Positions 63,286 through 64,000 of a DNA stretch of 64,000 nucleotides are shown piece by piece. The position numbers and the translations under genes were made by a program. The notes under the pieces were generated by a model. The model was not told where the DNA came from. It ran no database searches and worked only from the letters and a program-made list of their open reading frames with translations. Each line of letters begins with the position of its first letter. Within the stretch, counting starts at the first letter, position 1. The stretch lies in NCBI RefSeq assembly GCF_005047595.1, contig NZ_SUPL01000005.1, positions 186,001-250,000 of the forward strand, in the 5' to 3' direction. The DNA is from Pontimicrobium aquaticum (GTDB lineage Bacteria; Bacteroidota; Bacteroidia; Flavobacteriales; Flavobacteriaceae).

Positions 63286-63648
63286 TTGGGAATTATTAAA
63301 GTTGAAAATATTAGGGTATTTGCCCATCATGGTTGTTTAACAGAAGAAACTAAAATAGGTAGTGACTATCGAGTAGATTTAAAGGTTAAAGCAGATTTAC
63401 AAACATCTGCTAAAACTGATAAATTAAGTGACACTATTGATTATGTGTTTTTAAACCGCGTTATTAGGGAGGAAATGAAACAACCTTCACATTTATTAGA
63501 AACTGTAGCTAAGCGTATTTTAATGCGTATTTTTAAAGAAGATACATTAGTACAAAAAGCAACCGTCTGGGTGTCTAAAATAAACCCTCCAATTGGTGGT
63601 GATGTTGAAATGGTAACGATTAAAATGACCGAAAAACGAAAAAAGTAA
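63286..63648 (+). CDS. folB: Dihydroneopterin aldolase
   Basis: The 120-residue enzyme acts in folate synthesis. It has IRVFAHHGCLTEETKIGSDY, the FolB hallmark with the substrate-binding Glu, and LETVAKRILM with the usual KI/R tail. The start is TTG at 63286 (MGIIKVENIRVF); here the TTG is the genuine start because it lies after the promoter box and the residues are conserved. tRNA-Cys follows. Confidence 0.95.
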   Translation: MGIIKVENIRVFAHHGCLTEETKIGSDYRVDLKVKADLQTSAKTDKLSDTIDYVFLNRVIREEMKQPSHLLETVAKRILMRIFKEDTLVQKATVWVSKINPPIGGDVEMVTIKMTEKRKK

Positions 63649-63698
63649 GTGTTAATAGTGTGAAAACTTTATTTTTTTTACATTTGCTGTCCAAATAA

Positions 63699-63769
63699 GG
63701 CGTCTTGGCCGAGTGGCTAGGCAGAGGTCTGCAAAACCTTGTACAGCGGTTCGAATCCGCTAGACGCCT
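63699..63769 (+). tRNA. tRNA-Cys (anticodon GCA)
   Basis: The 71-base sequence folds as a cloverleaf: acceptor stem GGCGTCT/AGACGCC with discriminator T, a D-arm with GAGTGGCTAGGC, anticodon loop CTGCAAA with anticodon GCA, and the TTCGAATC T-loop. The U discriminator is expected for cysteine. No CCA is encoded. A hairpin terminator follows. Confidence 0.97.
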
Positions 63770-63777
63770 CGATAATT

Positions 63778-63805
63778 AAGAGACATTTAGGTGTCTCTTT
63801 TTTTT
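63778..63805 (+). terminator. Terminator after tRNA-Cys
   Basis: AAGAGACA pairs with TGTCTCTT around a six-base loop, followed by eight T. Confidence 0.9.
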
Positions 63806-63842
63806 ATGTTCTAATTTTTATAAAAAATTAATTAAATACATA

Positions 63843-63890
63843 CAAAACCTTGTACAGCGTATTATTTAATGTTGGAATGCTAGACGCCTC
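63843..63890 (+). pseudogene. Decayed partial copy of tRNA-Cys
   Basis: CAAAACCTTGTACAGCG (63843-63859) repeats 63732-63748 of the intact tRNA exactly, and GCTAGACGCCTC (63879-63890) repeats 63759-63770 (the acceptor end plus one base). The T-arm between them is scrambled, with about nine extra bases. It cannot fold as a tRNA. It could come from local duplication or from an integration event at the tRNA. Confidence 0.8.
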
Positions 63891-63920
63891 AAAAACCTTC
63901 AAGTTTCCTTGAAGGTTTTT
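63891..63920. terminator. Terminator of the last minus-strand gene
   Basis: AAAAACCTTCAAG pairs perfectly with CTTGAAGGTTTTT around a four-base loop. It sits just beyond the stop codon of the partial minus-strand gene at the window end. Confidence 0.85.
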
Positions 63921-63921
63921 A

Positions 63922-64000
63922 TTACCCTATATCTTCTATTAAATTTTGAGGGTTAAGCTGGTCTTTGGGCAAAAAACCTTTTACAATAAGCACTAAGCCG
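63922..64000 (-). CDS. 3' end of an unidentified gene (5' part outside window)
   Basis: The minus strand has an open frame from the window edge ending with TAA at 63922, encoding GLVLIVKGFLPKDQLN followed by PQNLIEDIG. A perfect terminator follows directly, supporting a real gene end. About 25 residues are too few to assign a family. Confidence 0.55.
   Translation of the reverse strand, partial: GLVLIVKGFLPKDQLNPQNLIEDIG

Noticed and set aside
63843-63890. Second functional tRNA gene
   Set aside because: Only two blocks match tRNA-Cys; D-arm and 5' acceptor strand are missing and the T-arm is scrambled.

Overview
The window is chromosomal DNA from a member of the Bacteroidota, almost certainly the family Flavobacteriaceae. 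It is AT-rich. Many genes start just downstream of the Bacteroidota -7 promoter box TAnnTTTG, and Shine-Dalgarno sites are not obvious. Several families are typical of this group: the SprE/PorW gliding and type IX secretion lipoprotein, DUF5687, DUF4254, DUF6427, DUF6341, DUF6909, DUF4837 and DUF4175. The window is packed with genes and no gene-free stretch exceeds about 230 bases. I saw no rRNA, CRISPR array, insertion sequence or prophage.

Layout. Positions 1-10.9 kb hold housekeeping and envelope genes: partial sprE/porW, an ABC exporter pair, a flavin/2Fe-2S reductase, a GT9 glycosyltransferase with DUF4254, upp, DUF6427/DUF6341 and purD. From 10.9 to 38.1 kb lies a large exopolysaccharide/O-antigen locus, nearly all on the minus strand. 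It holds nucleotide-sugar genes (rfbB, rfbA, rfbC, rfbD for dTDP-L-rhamnose; wecB and wecC for UDP-ManNAcA; ugd and a UDP-glucuronate decarboxylase for UDP-GlcA and UDP-xylose). It also holds a Wzx flippase, three Wzy/WaaL-like membrane proteins, GT2, GT4 and GT26 transferases, a WcaJ-type initiating phosphotransferase, a Wzz-like protein, two CapK-like adenylate-forming enzymes, a CapA protein and a fused two-domain oxidoreductase. Two small four-helix-bundle genes sit between sugar-nucleotide genes, each bracketed by short inverted or tandem repeats.

From 38.1 to 49.2 kb come DUF6909, a GH3 enzyme, an M23 peptidase, tatA, DUF4837, a LysM lytic transglycosylase, pgk, holB, a lipid kinase and an OmpH/Skp-like lipoprotein. 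From 49.4 to 64 kb come a methyltransferase, mnmG, ybeY, a 1114-residue DUF4175 protein, alkB, gltX, a beta-barrel protein, an SPFH protein, glnS, folB, tRNA-Cys and the 3' end of one more gene.

The most notable non-gene signals are: (1) an exact 16-bp parS-type ParB site in the leader of mnmG with degenerate copies nearby, suggesting an origin-proximal region; (2) a 72-bp palindromic repeat occupying exactly 24 codons inside gltX, with a relative in an intergenic region; (3) two repeat-bracketed four-helix-bundle cassettes in the polysaccharide locus; (4) a decayed partial copy of tRNA-Cys just downstream of the intact gene. Several apparent TTG starts coincide with the TTTG of a -7 promoter box, so I moved those gene starts to the next ATG.
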